The notes beneath the pieces were generated by a model. That model was not told the origin of the DNA. It searched no databases and worked only from the letters and a program-made list of their open reading frames with translations. The translations under genes were made by a program, and so were the position numbers. Below are positions 55,335-64,000 of a stretch of DNA of 64,000 nucleotides, in pieces; positions within the stretch are counted from its first letter, which is position 1; each line of letters opens with the position of its first letter. Source of the stretch: Myxococcales bacterium (GTDB taxonomy: Bacteria > Myxococcota_A > Polyangia > Palsa-1104 > JAEUJZ01); assembly GCA_016794365.1 (NCBI GenBank), contig JAEUKB010000075.1, positions 1 to 64,000 of the forward strand, written 5' to 3'.

Positions 55335-58300
55335 ATGAGCGGGGATCCGCTGATTGGTCAGCAGTTTGGTAGCTTTCGGCTGGTGCGGCGGCTCGGAGAA
55401 GGCGCGATGGGAACGGTCTACGAAGCGACTCACGTTCGCATCGAGCACCGCGCGGCAGTCAAGGTCTTGCATCCTGAGTTCGCCACAGATGCAGAGTACG
55501 CCAGCCGATTCCTAGACGAAGCCAAGGCCGTCAACATCATCGCGCATCCGGGCCTGGTTTCGATCTCGGACTTTGGTCAGCGCGACGACGGTAGTCTCTT
55601 TATCGTGATGGAGTATCTGCGCGGTCAGACGCTGGGGGCTCTCCTATCGGCGAATCCGCGCGGTCTTCCCATCGAGCAAGCCGTCGAATTGATGCAGCAG
55701 CTCTCATCCGCGATCGCCGCTGCTCACGCCAAGAACATCATTCACCGCGACGTGAAGCCGTCCAACATCATGCTGGTCGATGATCCGTTGGTGGTGGGGC
55801 GTCTGCGCTTGAAGGTGCTGGACTTTGGGATTGCGAAGCTGAGCGGACAGGGGCCAGAGCCGAGTGCAACACGTCCTCGGCTGGCGAATGACAAGACCGG
55901 AATCGGAAGGATGCTTGGGACTCCGATGTACATGGCTCCAGAGCAGTACGGAGCCGCAGCGGAGGTGACCGGACAAGCCGACGTATTTGCAACAGGAGCC
56001 GTCTTTTTCGAGCTGTGTACAGGCCAGCCTCCGTTTGGTGATACGTCATCCTTTCGCGTTGTGTCCGAGCCTGCGCCAAGGGTTCGTAGTCTGCGCAGCA
56101 GTGTGCCGCAAGCGCTGGATGATCTGATTGCTGCGATGCTTTCGGACAAGCCTGCGAGTCGTCCCACCATGCAGCAAGTCATCGAGCGCTTGCCGCGTGT
56201 GATGGCTCCTTCTGCGTCGATTTCCGTGCGCAAGCCGTGGGTGCTGCTGGGTGGTTTGGGAATCGGAGTCATCGTCGGTGCTGGCATCGTTGCGGGACTC
56301 CGTTTGCAAGCAGAGTCCGATCCGTTTCCTGCCTACAAAGAAGCCAGACGCGCTGCGCTTTCACACTTACAGAGTCAGCTTCGCTCGACTTCGGAACAGC
56401 ACAGACAGAGTGCGGTGGTGCAGCTTGGCCGGGCGCGTGAGTCCTCTGTTACAGAGAGCCTGCGCACCCTGGTTCGTACAGAGTCGCGCGGGAGCGGAGT
56501 CTGGCATTCTGCTGTCGCTGCGCTGGCGGATCTCCAAGACTTTTCGTCTCGTCCGATCCTGCGATCCTTTTTGACTCCGCTGGATGTGGTTTCCAAGCAG
56601 AGCTGTGAGTGGCTGCGCAGTAGCAGCGCAAGTCGCGAGCAGCTTGCACTGGGTACGTCTCTGCTGCGGCTGCGGGATCCCAGTGGTGTGCTGTCTCTGT
56701 CTGAATATCTACGCTGTTATCCGCAAACACGGTCTGGTTTTGAGCTGGATGCCGCACTCGCGCTGTCCTTTGGTGGAGAGAAAAAGAGTCAGACGCTTAG
56801 TCCTGTGCCGTGGCAGACGCTGCGCGGACAGCTTCTACGCATCGAAGACGGACTTCCTGCGCTGACACAGACGATGCTGACTTCCTCTGATGTAACTCAG
56901 GAAGAGATTCTGCGCTGGCTACGGAGTCAAGACGGACTGCACGGCGGATCGTCTTTGCAAGTCAAAGGAATGCTGGCGCGCTTTGGGGACACAGCCGCAG
57001 CAGAGACGCTGGAACAGCTGGCCGTACCGAACTCACCACGCAAATATGAAGCATCCAAAGAGCTTCTTATGTCACGTCCGGGGGATTCCGCGCTGTGTGC
57101 TGTGCTTCGGGATGGGCTTTCCACAAATGCAGCGGAGTCCGATACGATCCAGATGGTGTCTGCCCTGGCGATGTGTCCACAGCTTGAAACGGTGACGCTG
57201 CTGTCGAAGCTGCTGCAAGATACTCGGGTTCCCCTTGCGGTGCGGGATCAAGTTGCAGGCAGTCTGCTTCAGCTTCTTCCAGCAGAACAGACTCGCATCG
57301 TAGCTGCGCGTGATGAGTTGCAAGCGCTCTGCAACAGCGGGCTGGCTGCGGATCAGATTCGCTGTCTGGATGCACGCATTGAACAGCAAGATGGCAGCCT
57401 TTCGGAGTGGCTACGGAAGCAGCTCAGCGACGAATCAAGCGAAGTCCGTCTGGCCGCAGTACGTAGCATTGGGAAAGCGCGTTTGGTCAAAGAGCTGGAT
57501 GCACTGCGCGTAGCGCTGCAAGATGCAAACACCGATGTCCGACTTGCGGGAGAGCGCGCACTGTTAGAGATTCTGGATGCCGCAGCATCATCACCAAGTA
57601 GCGTACAGACAGCGCTGCGACAAAAGCTGGAAGAGCTGGCTCAGTCCGGTGAAGCCAGGGTCCGATTGACCGCGCAAGTGATCCTGCTGCGGCTGGGGGA
57701 TTCCCAGTTGTCTGCGACGCTGATGCAGACCATGAAGACCGGGGATGAGTCGCTGCGGAAGCTGCTGATTGAAGTGATTCCAGCGCGTCATCCGATCCTG
57801 ATCGCAGGCCTTGGTGATCAGAGTCCGGTGGTGCGCTTGTTTGCGGCGCATCGCTTGGCAGAGTCTGCGGATCGGCGCGCGATCCCAGTGCTGCAAGAAA
57901 TGCTAAAAGGACGAGGCGGACAAGTGCTGCTGGCATACATGGATCTGCGACGACTGGGCGTGCGTGTTGAGCGGCCTCCCCAGCTTCGCGCACTGCTGAG
58001 TACGCGCGATCTCAGCATCCGTTTTGCGGCGGTTCAGCTTCTGCGTTACTTGAGTCCGAAGGAAGCGGCTCCGTATCTGCTTCAGCTTGCGTACGATCCA
58101 TCCGATGTGATTCGCAAAGAAGTGCTGCGCGTGGTGGCAGAGCTGTATCAAAGCGAGCGGCTTCCGATGCTGCGGCTGACGCTGGAACGATTCCTTCATG
58201 ATGAAGCGCTGGCGGTTCGGCTGCTGGCACAGCGTCTGTATGAAGACGTTGGACTTGCTTCGCCTGCGCCAGCCAAAGTACGTGCGACCGTAGGAAGTGC

Positions 58301-58937
58301 GACATCGGAATCGCGTCCTGTGCGGTCTGAACTGGGCGCTGTACAACCGGGGGAGGAGCGTGCTGGGGATGCGAGCATGTTGGCTTCCGTTTCGGACTTG
58401 GGGGTCGGTGCGCTGCGCGACGCGGGGCACGGTCAGCCAGATGCGCAAGCGGGGAGCGCACTTTCACTTCCTGCTGTGACGATTCCTTCGTTTGCGCAGA
58501 GTCTCGATCAGGTACGGACCGCGCTGCGAACGCAGAGCTTGGGGACAGCCCGGCAGCTGCTTGGACAGCTTCGGAAACGTACCGGACTCTCGGAGCGAGA
58601 GCGGCAAGAGCTAGAGCTTGCGGACACCGAGCTAAGCATCGCGGACTATCAACAAAGTGGACAGCCTGCGGCGCTGCTAGAGTCAAGTACACGCAAGCTC
58701 AACGGACTGTTTGCAAAGAGCCGGAGTGCCGCACTTGGAGACGCGCAGCGGAAGCGAATCGGGAGCCTACATCAAGCCATTCGTTCGTCGGTGGTCACGG
58801 TCCGTTATGGCACGCTACAGAGCGGTCACTGTGTCGAATCGGGAGTGGTCTTGCTGCCGGGTGTTCAGCAGATCGATGGCAAGCTGTGGCGGGGCGGCTC
58901 GGAGGTAATCAAAGGATGCGATCCTGGCAAGCCGTAA
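55335..58937 (+). CDS. Membrane Ser/Thr protein kinase with HEAT-repeat sensor
   Basis: A 1200-residue receptor-type kinase. The N-terminal Hanks kinase domain has LGEGAMGTVYEATH, Lys43 in AVKVL, Asp139 in HRDVKPSN and DFG at 163-165, so it should be active. One membrane helix follows (about 302-324, LLGGLGIGVIVGAGIVAGL). The remaining 870 residues would be periplasmic and consist of HEAT/armadillo-like helix pairs (VRLAAVRSIGKARLVKELDALRVAL, VRLFAAHRLAESADRRAIPVL). A protein-binding sensor is therefore likely. It overlaps the following PEGA gene by 22 bases. HEAT repeats are an unusual sensor compared with PASTA or propeller domains. Confidence 0.88.
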   Translation: MSGDPLIGQQFGSFRLVRRLGEGAMGTVYEATHVRIEHRAAVKVLHPEFATDAEYASRFLDEAKAVNIIAHPGLVSISDFGQRDDGSLFIVMEYLRGQTLGALLSANPRGLPIEQAVELMQQLSSAIAAAHAKNIIHRDVKPSNIMLVDDPLVVGRLRLKVLDFGIAKLSGQGPEPSATRPRLANDKTGIGRMLGTPMYMAPEQYGAAAEVTGQADVFATGAVFFELCTGQPPFGDTSSFRVVSEPAPRVRSLRSSVPQALDDLIAAMLSDKPASRPTMQQVIERLPRVMAPSASISVRKPWVLLGGLGIGVIVGAGIVAGLRLQAESDPFPAYKEARRAALSHLQSQLRSTSEQHRQSAVVQLGRARESSVTESLRTLVRTESRGSGVWHSAVAALADLQDFSSRPILRSFLTPLDVVSKQSCEWLRSSSASREQLALGTSLLRLRDPSGVLSLSEYLRCYPQTRSGFELDAALALSFGGEKKSQTLSPVPWQTLRGQLLRIEDGLPALTQTMLTSSDVTQEEILRWLRSQDGLHGGSSLQVKGMLARFGDTAAAETLEQLAVPNSPRKYEASKELLMSRPGDSALCAVLRDGLSTNAAESDTIQMVSALAMCPQLETVTLLSKLLQDTRVPLAVRDQVAGSLLQLLPAEQTRIVAARDELQALCNSGLAADQIRCLDARIEQQDGSLSEWLRKQLSDESSEVRLAAVRSIGKARLVKELDALRVALQDANTDVRLAGERALLEILDAAASSPSSVQTALRQKLEELAQSGEARVRLTAQVILLRLGDSQLSATLMQTMKTGDESLRKLLIEVIPARHPILIAGLGDQSPVVRLFAAHRLAESADRRAIPVLQEMLKGRGGQVLLAYMDLRRLGVRVERPPQLRALLSTRDLSIRFAAVQLLRYLSPKEAAPYLLQLAYDPSDVIRKEVLRVVAELYQSERLPMLRLTLERFLHDEALAVRLLAQRLYEDVGLASPAPAKVRATVGSATSESRPVRSELGAVQPGEERAGDASMLASVSDLGVGALRDAGHGQPDAQAGSALSLPAVTIPSFAQSLDQVRTALRTQSLGTARQLLGQLRKRTGLSERERQELELADTELSIADYQQSGQPAALLESSTRKLNGLFAKSRSAALGDAQRKRIGSLHQAIRSSVVTVRYGTLQSGHCVESGVVLLPGVQQIDGKLWRGGSEVIKGCDPGKP

Positions 58938-60430
58938 AGTCTGTGCGCGCAACGTACCTTGTGCGGACGCTGCTGCTGTGTGGCGCGCTGTGGGAACGTG
59001 GTGGTCTGGCTGCGCCTCCTATCGGAACCGAGCGAGCGACGGGACAACCGGCTTCCGCTGGGACTGTGCTGCCGAGCGGACGGACAGAGCTGTTGCAACT
59101 GCAAAAGCGACTAGAAGACCAGTATCAGCGCAGTCAGGACAGAAGCCTTCTGCTGACGCTGGGAGATGTGGCGAGTGCGCTCAAACAGAGCTGGCTGGCT
59201 GCGAGTCTGTATGTGAATCATCAGCGATCGCTGGATGTTGTGTCCGATGCGCTCACGCAGAAGACCTCGTCGGACATTACCAAAGCAGAAGCGCGCGCGG
59301 TGCGGGTGTTTGTGGTGTATCAAGCGCAGTCAGGAAGTCCGCTGACGCTGCGTGTCGATGATCGCGTGGTGGGATCGCTGCCGCTCGATGGCTGGATTTT
59401 ACTGGAAGAGGGATCTCATACGCTGTCGATTGAGGGTGCGGGGTCTGTGAAGACCTTCCGACCAGAGCCCCTTTCGCCGGGACAAGCGCCTCGGACGATT
59501 GTGCTGACAGACTTTGGTCCGCCGATTGTCAGCACGGGTGTGACGGTGGCAATTGACGGAACGGTCTCTGTACGCAGTGAAAGCGTCTCGGCGCTGGAGT
59601 CGGCGCTCGTATCCGGTATCGAATCGAACTTGGTGGTGGCGCTGCGTCCAGCATCAGGAATGCGTCATCTGCGCGTCGTAGATGACTCTTGTCGGGATGC
59701 GTGTCAAAGCAGCGCTACGCCGAGTTTTGGTGTCAGTTATGTGCTGCAAGCGAAGCTTCAGCAGCGCGCAGCGACGTGGCAGGCAGAGCTTGCGGTGCGT
59801 CATCGGGAAGCCAATCAAGTGGCGGCTTCGGCGAGCTGGTCGTGTACAAGCTGTGATGATCAGACGCTGCGTGCGCAGCTTCAGCGCAAGGTCGGCGCGC
59901 TGATGGGGGAAGCGCTCGGACGGCAGACGGTGCCGGTGCGGATGGTCAGTGAGCCAAGCGGAGCGTCGGTGCGCATCGCTGGTGAGCCGCGCGGGATGAC
60001 GCCGCTTCAGACGGTGCTGCTCGAAGGTGCGCAGCGACTGCGTATTTCCAAAGATGGCTATCTGCCGCTGGACACCGAGCAGACGCTGACCGAACAGTCG
60101 CTGGCTGCTTCGCAAGGACAGCTGCGCTTTGTGCTGACGGTGGACCCGCTGGCGCAGCGTGCCCGTCGCTTGGCGGCAGCAAAGTGGAGCGTTCTGGGCG
60201 TCGGGATTGTCGCTGCGGCGGCGGGCGGTACACTGCTGGCGCTCGACGGCAGGCAGAGCTGTGGGGACAGCGCGCTCGTCGCAAGCGGAACCTGTCCTCA
60301 GTCTCTTTCCACTCTGCCGTGGGCCAGCGCCGGACTTGCCGTCGGTGCTGCTGCGATTCTGACCGCTCCGATCCTGTATGTCTTCGAGCGAAAGGCCCGC
60401 AGACAGATGCAGTCATCGAGTCCCCCGTAA
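58916..60430 (+). CDS. PEGA-domain exported membrane protein
   Basis: A 504-residue protein starting at 58916 inside the end of the kinase gene (22-base overlap). A signal segment (TYLVRTLLLCGALWERGGLAAP) is followed by helical repeats (RLEDQYQRSQDRSLLLTLGDV), a beta-rich middle, and a PEGA domain (RMVSEPSGASVRIAGEPRGMTPLQ... LRISKDGYLPL). Two hydrophobic helices lie near the C terminus (WSVLGVGIVAAAAGGTLLAL, GLAVGAAAILTAPILYVF). PEGA proteins are surface-layer or envelope-binding proteins common beside myxobacterial kinases. It probably works with the kinase upstream. Confidence 0.78.
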   Translation: MRSWQAVKSVRATYLVRTLLLCGALWERGGLAAPPIGTERATGQPASAGTVLPSGRTELLQLQKRLEDQYQRSQDRSLLLTLGDVASALKQSWLAASLYVNHQRSLDVVSDALTQKTSSDITKAEARAVRVFVVYQAQSGSPLTLRVDDRVVGSLPLDGWILLEEGSHTLSIEGAGSVKTFRPEPLSPGQAPRTIVLTDFGPPIVSTGVTVAIDGTVSVRSESVSALESALVSGIESNLVVALRPASGMRHLRVVDDSCRDACQSSATPSFGVSYVLQAKLQQRAATWQAELAVRHREANQVAASASWSCTSCDDQTLRAQLQRKVGALMGEALGRQTVPVRMVSEPSGASVRIAGEPRGMTPLQTVLLEGAQRLRISKDGYLPLDTEQTLTEQSLAASQGQLRFVLTVDPLAQRARRLAAAKWSVLGVGIVAAAAGGTLLALDGRQSCGDSALVASGTCPQSLSTLPWASAGLAVGAAAILTAPILYVFERKARRQMQSSSPP

Positions 60431-60439
60431 GAACGCTTG

Positions 60440-61690
60440 TCAGTTACAGAGATAGAGATAGACCCGGCTCTCGCCTGGTGCTCCGACGGCGATCCAGTCG
60501 TTGTCCATCGCCAGCGCTGCGCCAAAGCGACTCCGTTCTGGCTTCGTGATCTCTGGCTTGGCAACGCTGATTTCTTGCCAGTCATTGTTTGCTCTTTCGA
60601 GCATCACCACACCGCCATCACCGGGAACACCGATGGCAATGCGCGAATCAGTTGAAGCCAGAGATGCACCATATCCAATGATCGCTTCTGTTTTATTTTG
60701 TTGATATCGAATGGGAATAGGTAGCTCTTGTGCTTCGGTTTTGTCAATCGGATACCACCAGATCTTTGTTCCAGCAGAAGACTCGATCTGTTCAGAAACA
60801 GCAAGTCCAAGTGTACTGAGTGTGATGGCCGACCCGAAGCTTTTTCCTGCTGCGATTGGTCTGCTTGGGTTTCGGTTTGTTAGCATCTTGCTTGCGGCGT
60901 CGATATCATACAAAGAGACGGCTTCATCCGATCCGATGGCGATTTGACGATTGGACAGTGCGAGTGTCTTTCCAAAGCCTGGGGCTGGATCTTCAAAGTC
61001 ACTGCCGAAGCTTGCATTGGCATCGAACTCTGATTCTTTCCAGAGCCAGACCGTGCGTGCGTTGACATCGCTCATGGCGACCCAGCTTGGACTGGCAGCA
61101 ACGGAAGTGATCGGACTCTTGATGTTGGCAAACTCCGCGCCTTCCACGGGATTTCCGGTCGAAATGTCGATGACTTGATTGCTGCTTGGTTCGCTAGAGA
61201 TCCAGCTTGTGCTGGAACTGGATCTGGGCAAGCGGGTTGATGGACCATAAGGAATACGGCTGGCATTTTGTTTTCGTATATCCGTCACAAGTCCTATCTG
61301 ATCGTTTTTGCAATAAGAAAAACCTTGTGAGTGACCAATCAGTGCATGGATGATCTGTGGATTTTTCTTATCGATCATAATTTGTACGCTTTGACCAAAG
61401 CTCCGATTGGCTCCTTGGGGATCCTGAAAGGTTTCATTTAATCGACAAACTTTGGATGAAAGCGCGAGCGATTCGGTACACAGACCGGCTTTGACGCCAC
61501 GCTCATAGCCGATGCACAGTCCTTGCTGGCAGTCGCTGTTACTTTGGCAGTAGCTTCCGTTTTGAACCCAACAGCCACCAAGCAGCAAGATGGCCGATAG
61601 CAGCGCACCGTGTACGCGCGCAAGCGGTTGTCTGGGCGAGTTCAGGCCGAGCGATGTGGAGACGGAACAGATGCGATCGAAGCTGCGCAT
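60440..61690 (-). CDS. FG-GAP-like beta-propeller lipoprotein
   Basis: A 416-residue lipoprotein. The start at 61690 follows AAGGAG and begins a signal ending LLLGGC near residue 40. A Cys-rich segment (YCQSNSDCQQGLCIGYERG) precedes about seven propeller blades with recurring LA(L/M)...WIAVGAPG and IAIGSDEAVSLY motifs, as in integrin-like FG-GAP proteins. It lies between the PEGA gene and the divergent FHA-sigma54 activator. Ligand binding at the surface is plausible. Confidence 0.75.
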   Translation of the reverse strand: MRSFDRICSVSTSLGLNSPRQPLARVHGALLSAILLLGGCWVQNGSYCQSNSDCQQGLCIGYERGVKAGLCTESLALSSKVCRLNETFQDPQGANRSFGQSVQIMIDKKNPQIIHALIGHSQGFSYCKNDQIGLVTDIRKQNASRIPYGPSTRLPRSSSSTSWISSEPSSNQVIDISTGNPVEGAEFANIKSPITSVAASPSWVAMSDVNARTVWLWKESEFDANASFGSDFEDPAPGFGKTLALSNRQIAIGSDEAVSLYDIDAASKMLTNRNPSRPIAAGKSFGSAITLSTLGLAVSEQIESSAGTKIWWYPIDKTEAQELPIPIRYQQNKTEAIIGYGASLASTDSRIAIGVPGDGGVVMLERANNDWQEISVAKPEITKPERSRFGAALAMDNDWIAVGAPGESRVYLYLCN

Positions 61691-61853
61691 GGGTGGGCTC
61701 CTTCTTCGTGTACTTATGCAAGCGCTCGGCCAAGCACGGACGTTGAACCGAATGCTGAGCGACGGATCGGCAGTACGGATTACAGAACGAATGTAGCGAG
61801 TCCGGTTGCAAGGGAGCCGAGACGGTAGTAACTGTGCGCAAGTTGGTACCAAG

Positions 61854-63374
61854 ATGGCTTCTCATACTGAAACAGACCGTCTGCTTGTCCCGCTTGATCA
61901 TCCGGTGCCCGTCATTCAGATCTTACTCACCGACGGTCGCTGTGCGCCACTTTCGCGAGAATCCGCGCCAATTCAATCCGTTGCGGTGATGCGCACAGGT
62001 CTACTGATTGGTCGCGAGGTGTCTTCTCTTCAGTGCATTCCGCTCCCCAAAGATCGCCATGCCTCGGCGCAGCACGCGCGGATTTGGCTACATGAAGACG
62101 GAAGGCGCGTGATCATCGAAGATCTGGGAAGCAAGAACAAGACCTTCGTCGATGGTCAGCCGATCGAAAGGAGCGAGCTGTCCGATCGCTCTGTGATTCG
62201 GATTGGAAACTCGCTGTTGATTCTGCGGATGCACAAGTCTCAGCGCATGCCACGCAAGCTTCCGAGCGAAGCATCGCAGGCTGGTTCGCTGCTGCTTGGA
62301 CAGTCTCCCGAGATGATCGAGCTGCGCTATCAGCTCTCCTGTGCGGCGGAGCGTCACGTTCCGGTGCTCCTGATGGGGGAAACAGGAACCGGAAAGGATC
62401 GTGCGGCGCAGTTTCTGCATCTGCACTCCGCAGAAAGGAATGGTCCGTTCCGCGCGCTCAACTGCGCAACGATTCCGCACGCGCTGGCAGAGAGCATGCT
62501 GTTTGGTCACTTGCCCGGAGCGTTTACGGGGGCCTTACAAAGACACAGCGGAGCCTTCCGTCAAGCAAGCGGAGGAACGCTGTTTCTCGACGAAGTGGGA
62601 GAGCTTCCGATCGACATTCAACCCAAGCTGCTGCGTGCGCTGGAAGAAGGAAAGATCTGGCCGGTGGGCGCACATGAGCCGCTGGACTGTCACGTTCGGG
62701 TGGTGACCGCGACCAATCGCAACTTGGATCTGGCCGCAAGTCGTGACTCCTTTCGCTTGGATCTGCTGGCGCGATTGTCGATGCTGCGGATCGAGCTGCC
62801 TCCTTTGCGGATGCGGAAGGAAGACATCTTGATTCTGTTTGGTCATTATCTGGGCGGATTGCGACGGATGACCGCACGGCTAGGAGAAGCGCTGCTGCTG
62901 TATCCGTGGTCGCAGAACGTACGCGAGCTGATTGCTGTCACTGAGTATATGAAGACCTATGAAGGGGTCGATTCTGACGAGGCTCCGCTTGATCTCTTGA
63001 GTCTTCCTGAGCGCTTTCGTCTGTCCGCTGCGATTCCGATTCCTAGCGCCCAACCAACGACGCAGCCGATTCCGCAAGCAAGTCGGCAGCCGATTCCGCA
63101 AACAAGTCGGCAGGTGATTCCTAAGTCCGGTCCGCAACAGAGAGTGCCTGAGCCTGCTCTTCCAGCGTCGTCACAGAGTATCTCTCGCTATGACGAGTCA
63201 CTTCTGCGGCGGCTTTTGTCTGAAGAGTCAGGAATGATCGCGAGGGTTGCTCGGCGGCTCCAGCTTTCTCGACGGCAAGTGTCGCGCGTGCTGCTGCGCC
63301 TGGGAATCGATCCAAAGACATTCCGCAAACCGCAGCAGCCAGACAGTGAAGAGCCAAGAGACTCGAACCGCTGA
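61854..63374 (+). CDS. FHA-domain sigma54 activator
   Basis: A 506-residue bEBP. Residues about 35-130 form an FHA phosphothreonine-binding domain (GLLIGREVS, S-x-x-H as SAQHA, LGSKNKTFVDG). The AAA+ domain has Walker A GETGTGKD, the sigma54-contact loop GAFTGA, Walker B GGTLFLDEVGELP and the arginine-finger region. A Pro/Gln linker with repeated (Q)PIPQ units leads to a Fis-like helix-turn-helix (IARVARRLQLSRRQVSRVLLRLGI). The FHA domain implies control by the Ser/Thr kinases encoded on both sides. Confidence 0.93.
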   Translation: MASHTETDRLLVPLDHPVPVIQILLTDGRCAPLSRESAPIQSVAVMRTGLLIGREVSSLQCIPLPKDRHASAQHARIWLHEDGRRVIIEDLGSKNKTFVDGQPIERSELSDRSVIRIGNSLLILRMHKSQRMPRKLPSEASQAGSLLLGQSPEMIELRYQLSCAAERHVPVLLMGETGTGKDRAAQFLHLHSAERNGPFRALNCATIPHALAESMLFGHLPGAFTGALQRHSGAFRQASGGTLFLDEVGELPIDIQPKLLRALEEGKIWPVGAHEPLDCHVRVVTATNRNLDLAASRDSFRLDLLARLSMLRIELPPLRMRKEDILILFGHYLGGLRRMTARLGEALLLYPWSQNVRELIAVTEYMKTYEGVDSDEAPLDLLSLPERFRLSAAIPIPSAQPTTQPIPQASRQPIPQTSRQVIPKSGPQQRVPEPALPASSQSISRYDESLLRRLLSEESGMIARVARRLQLSRRQVSRVLLRLGIDPKTFRKPQQPDSEEPRDSNR

Positions 63375-63398
63375 GCGTTCTTTGCGAAGTCTTGAAAT

Positions 63399-63497
63399 AG
63401 GAATCGAACAGGAATCGAATAGGAATCGAACAGGAATCGAACAGGAATCGAACAGGAATCGAACAGGAATCGAATAGGAATCGAATAGGAATCGGGC
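63399..63497. repeat. Nine 11-bp direct repeats
   Basis: Nine units of AGGAATCGAAC (C/T variation at the last base; the ninth ends GGGC), exactly 11 bases apart, so each turn of the helix repeats the same face. It lies between the FHA-sigma54 activator and the next kinase. Confidence 0.9.
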
Positions 63498-63503
63498 AAA
63501 GAC

Positions 63504-64000
63504 TTGGAACACGACTTGGAAAGGGAAGCGAAACCGGACACGGAGCTGGTGGTCGTCGCGCAGCAAGATGCCGAGGACGCTGGGCTCGCGGACGACTGCG
63601 CTGAAGACGACGCGCGCATTGGACGTATCGTCGGGCACTATCGAATCCAACGCGTGCTCGGTCGCGGCGGAATGAGCGTGGTCTACGAAGCGACTCACAC
63701 GAAAATGGGACAGCGTGTCGCACTCAAGCTGCTTGGGAAAGGCGGGGCCGCACATCTTTCCTACCGGAAGCGCTTTTTGCGGGAAGCGCGGGCTGCAAGC
63801 AAGGCGTCCCATCCGGGGCTGGTGCAGGTCTTTGACTGCGGGGAAGACGAAGACGGAACGCCGTACCTCCTGATGGAGTATCTGGAAGGCACACTGCTGC
63901 GCCACCTGCTCCAGCGTCATCCCGACAAGCGGCTCCCACTGTTGCTGGCTCTGCGGATCGGTGCGGAGCTGGCGGATGCGATGGCCAGCGCTCACCGATT
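63504..64000 (+). CDS. Ser/Thr protein kinase, 5' part (cut by window end)
   Basis: Reads through to the end of the window without a stop. The start is uncertain: TTG at 63504 or 63516, or GTG at 63549; no ATG is available upstream of the kinase domain. An acidic N-terminal stretch is followed by a Hanks kinase domain: IGRIVGHYRIQRVLGRGGMS, VALKLL with the catalytic Lys, HPGLVQVFDCGEDEDG and YLLMEYLEG. The sequence ends just before the HRD loop. It resembles the kinase at 55335 in its N-terminal lobe (VVYEATHT). The 11-bp repeat array is immediately upstream. Confidence 0.85.
   Translation, partial: MEHDLEREAKPDTELVVVAQQDAEDAGLADDCAEDDARIGRIVGHYRIQRVLGRGGMSVVYEATHTKMGQRVALKLLGKGGAAHLSYRKRFLREARAASKASHPGLVQVFDCGEDEDGTPYLLMEYLEGTLLRHLLQRHPDKRLPLLLALRIGAELADAMASAHR

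Overview
The window looks like chromosomal DNA of a GC-rich, Gram-negative predatory or soil bacterium, most likely a myxobacterium-like member of the Myxococcota. That placement is inferred from gene content, not from a marker phylogeny. The supporting signs are many lipoproteins with low-complexity Asp- or Pro-rich linkers, large membrane Ser/Thr kinases beside an FHA-sigma54 activator, a MopE-type metal-binding lipoprotein, a FecR-TPR anti-sigma protein and a C39-like protein with no signal peptide.

Left part (0-25 kb): a methyltransferase and a small coiled-coil exported protein come first. A leftward operon follows (GntP permease, outer-membrane porin, PHB-depolymerase-like lipoprotein). 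A divergent 1101-residue NTPase/TPR/winged-helix regulator and a fused CoA-transferase lie beside it; together they read as a locus for breaking down, importing and activating hydroxyalkanoates. Next comes a leftward group: gyrA, a CDP-alcohol phosphatidyltransferase and a translationally coupled GH113-like lipoprotein or exported hydrolase. An unusual ZIP-permease fusion with a 71-residue His-rich tail is followed by a rightward run: APC permease, HATPase protein, hemN, hemJ and PBP1A.

Middle (25-36.7 kb): a 700-bp gap between convergent genes stacks three repeat types (a 124-bp palindromic element, a 19-unit 21/22-bp minisatellite and a hairpin repeat that also occurs at the window's left end). 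Then come an alpha/beta hydrolase lipoprotein and a four-gene overlapping operon (ECF sigma, FecR-TPR anti-sigma, a repeat-rich membrane protein, a Cys-rich lipoprotein). From about 31.7 to 36.7 kb lies an accessory island: a serine-recombinase pseudogene with an in-frame TGA, a second recombinase stub, two small unknown genes, a YhcG/DUF1016 nuclease, an LTxxQ lipoprotein with a small repeat-carrying gene upstream, and an intact serine recombinase.

Right part (36.7-64 kb): dapD-dapE-dapC lysine/peptidoglycan operon; the two small subunits of a xanthine-dehydrogenase-type enzyme without the large subunit; an LppC-like periplasmic binding lipoprotein; icd; queG overlapping tail-to-tail with a Rieske oxygenase; msrA; a C39-like protease; and three exported proteins (MopE-type lipoprotein, dihaem cytochrome/propeller, VWA-like lipoprotein). 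The window ends in a signalling cluster: a kinase with a HEAT-repeat sensor, a PEGA protein, an FG-GAP lipoprotein, an FHA-sigma54 activator, a nine-copy 11-bp direct repeat and the start of another kinase.

Most notable: a family of about 120-bp palindromic elements sits between stop codons of convergent genes, and its arms differ by compensating base changes.
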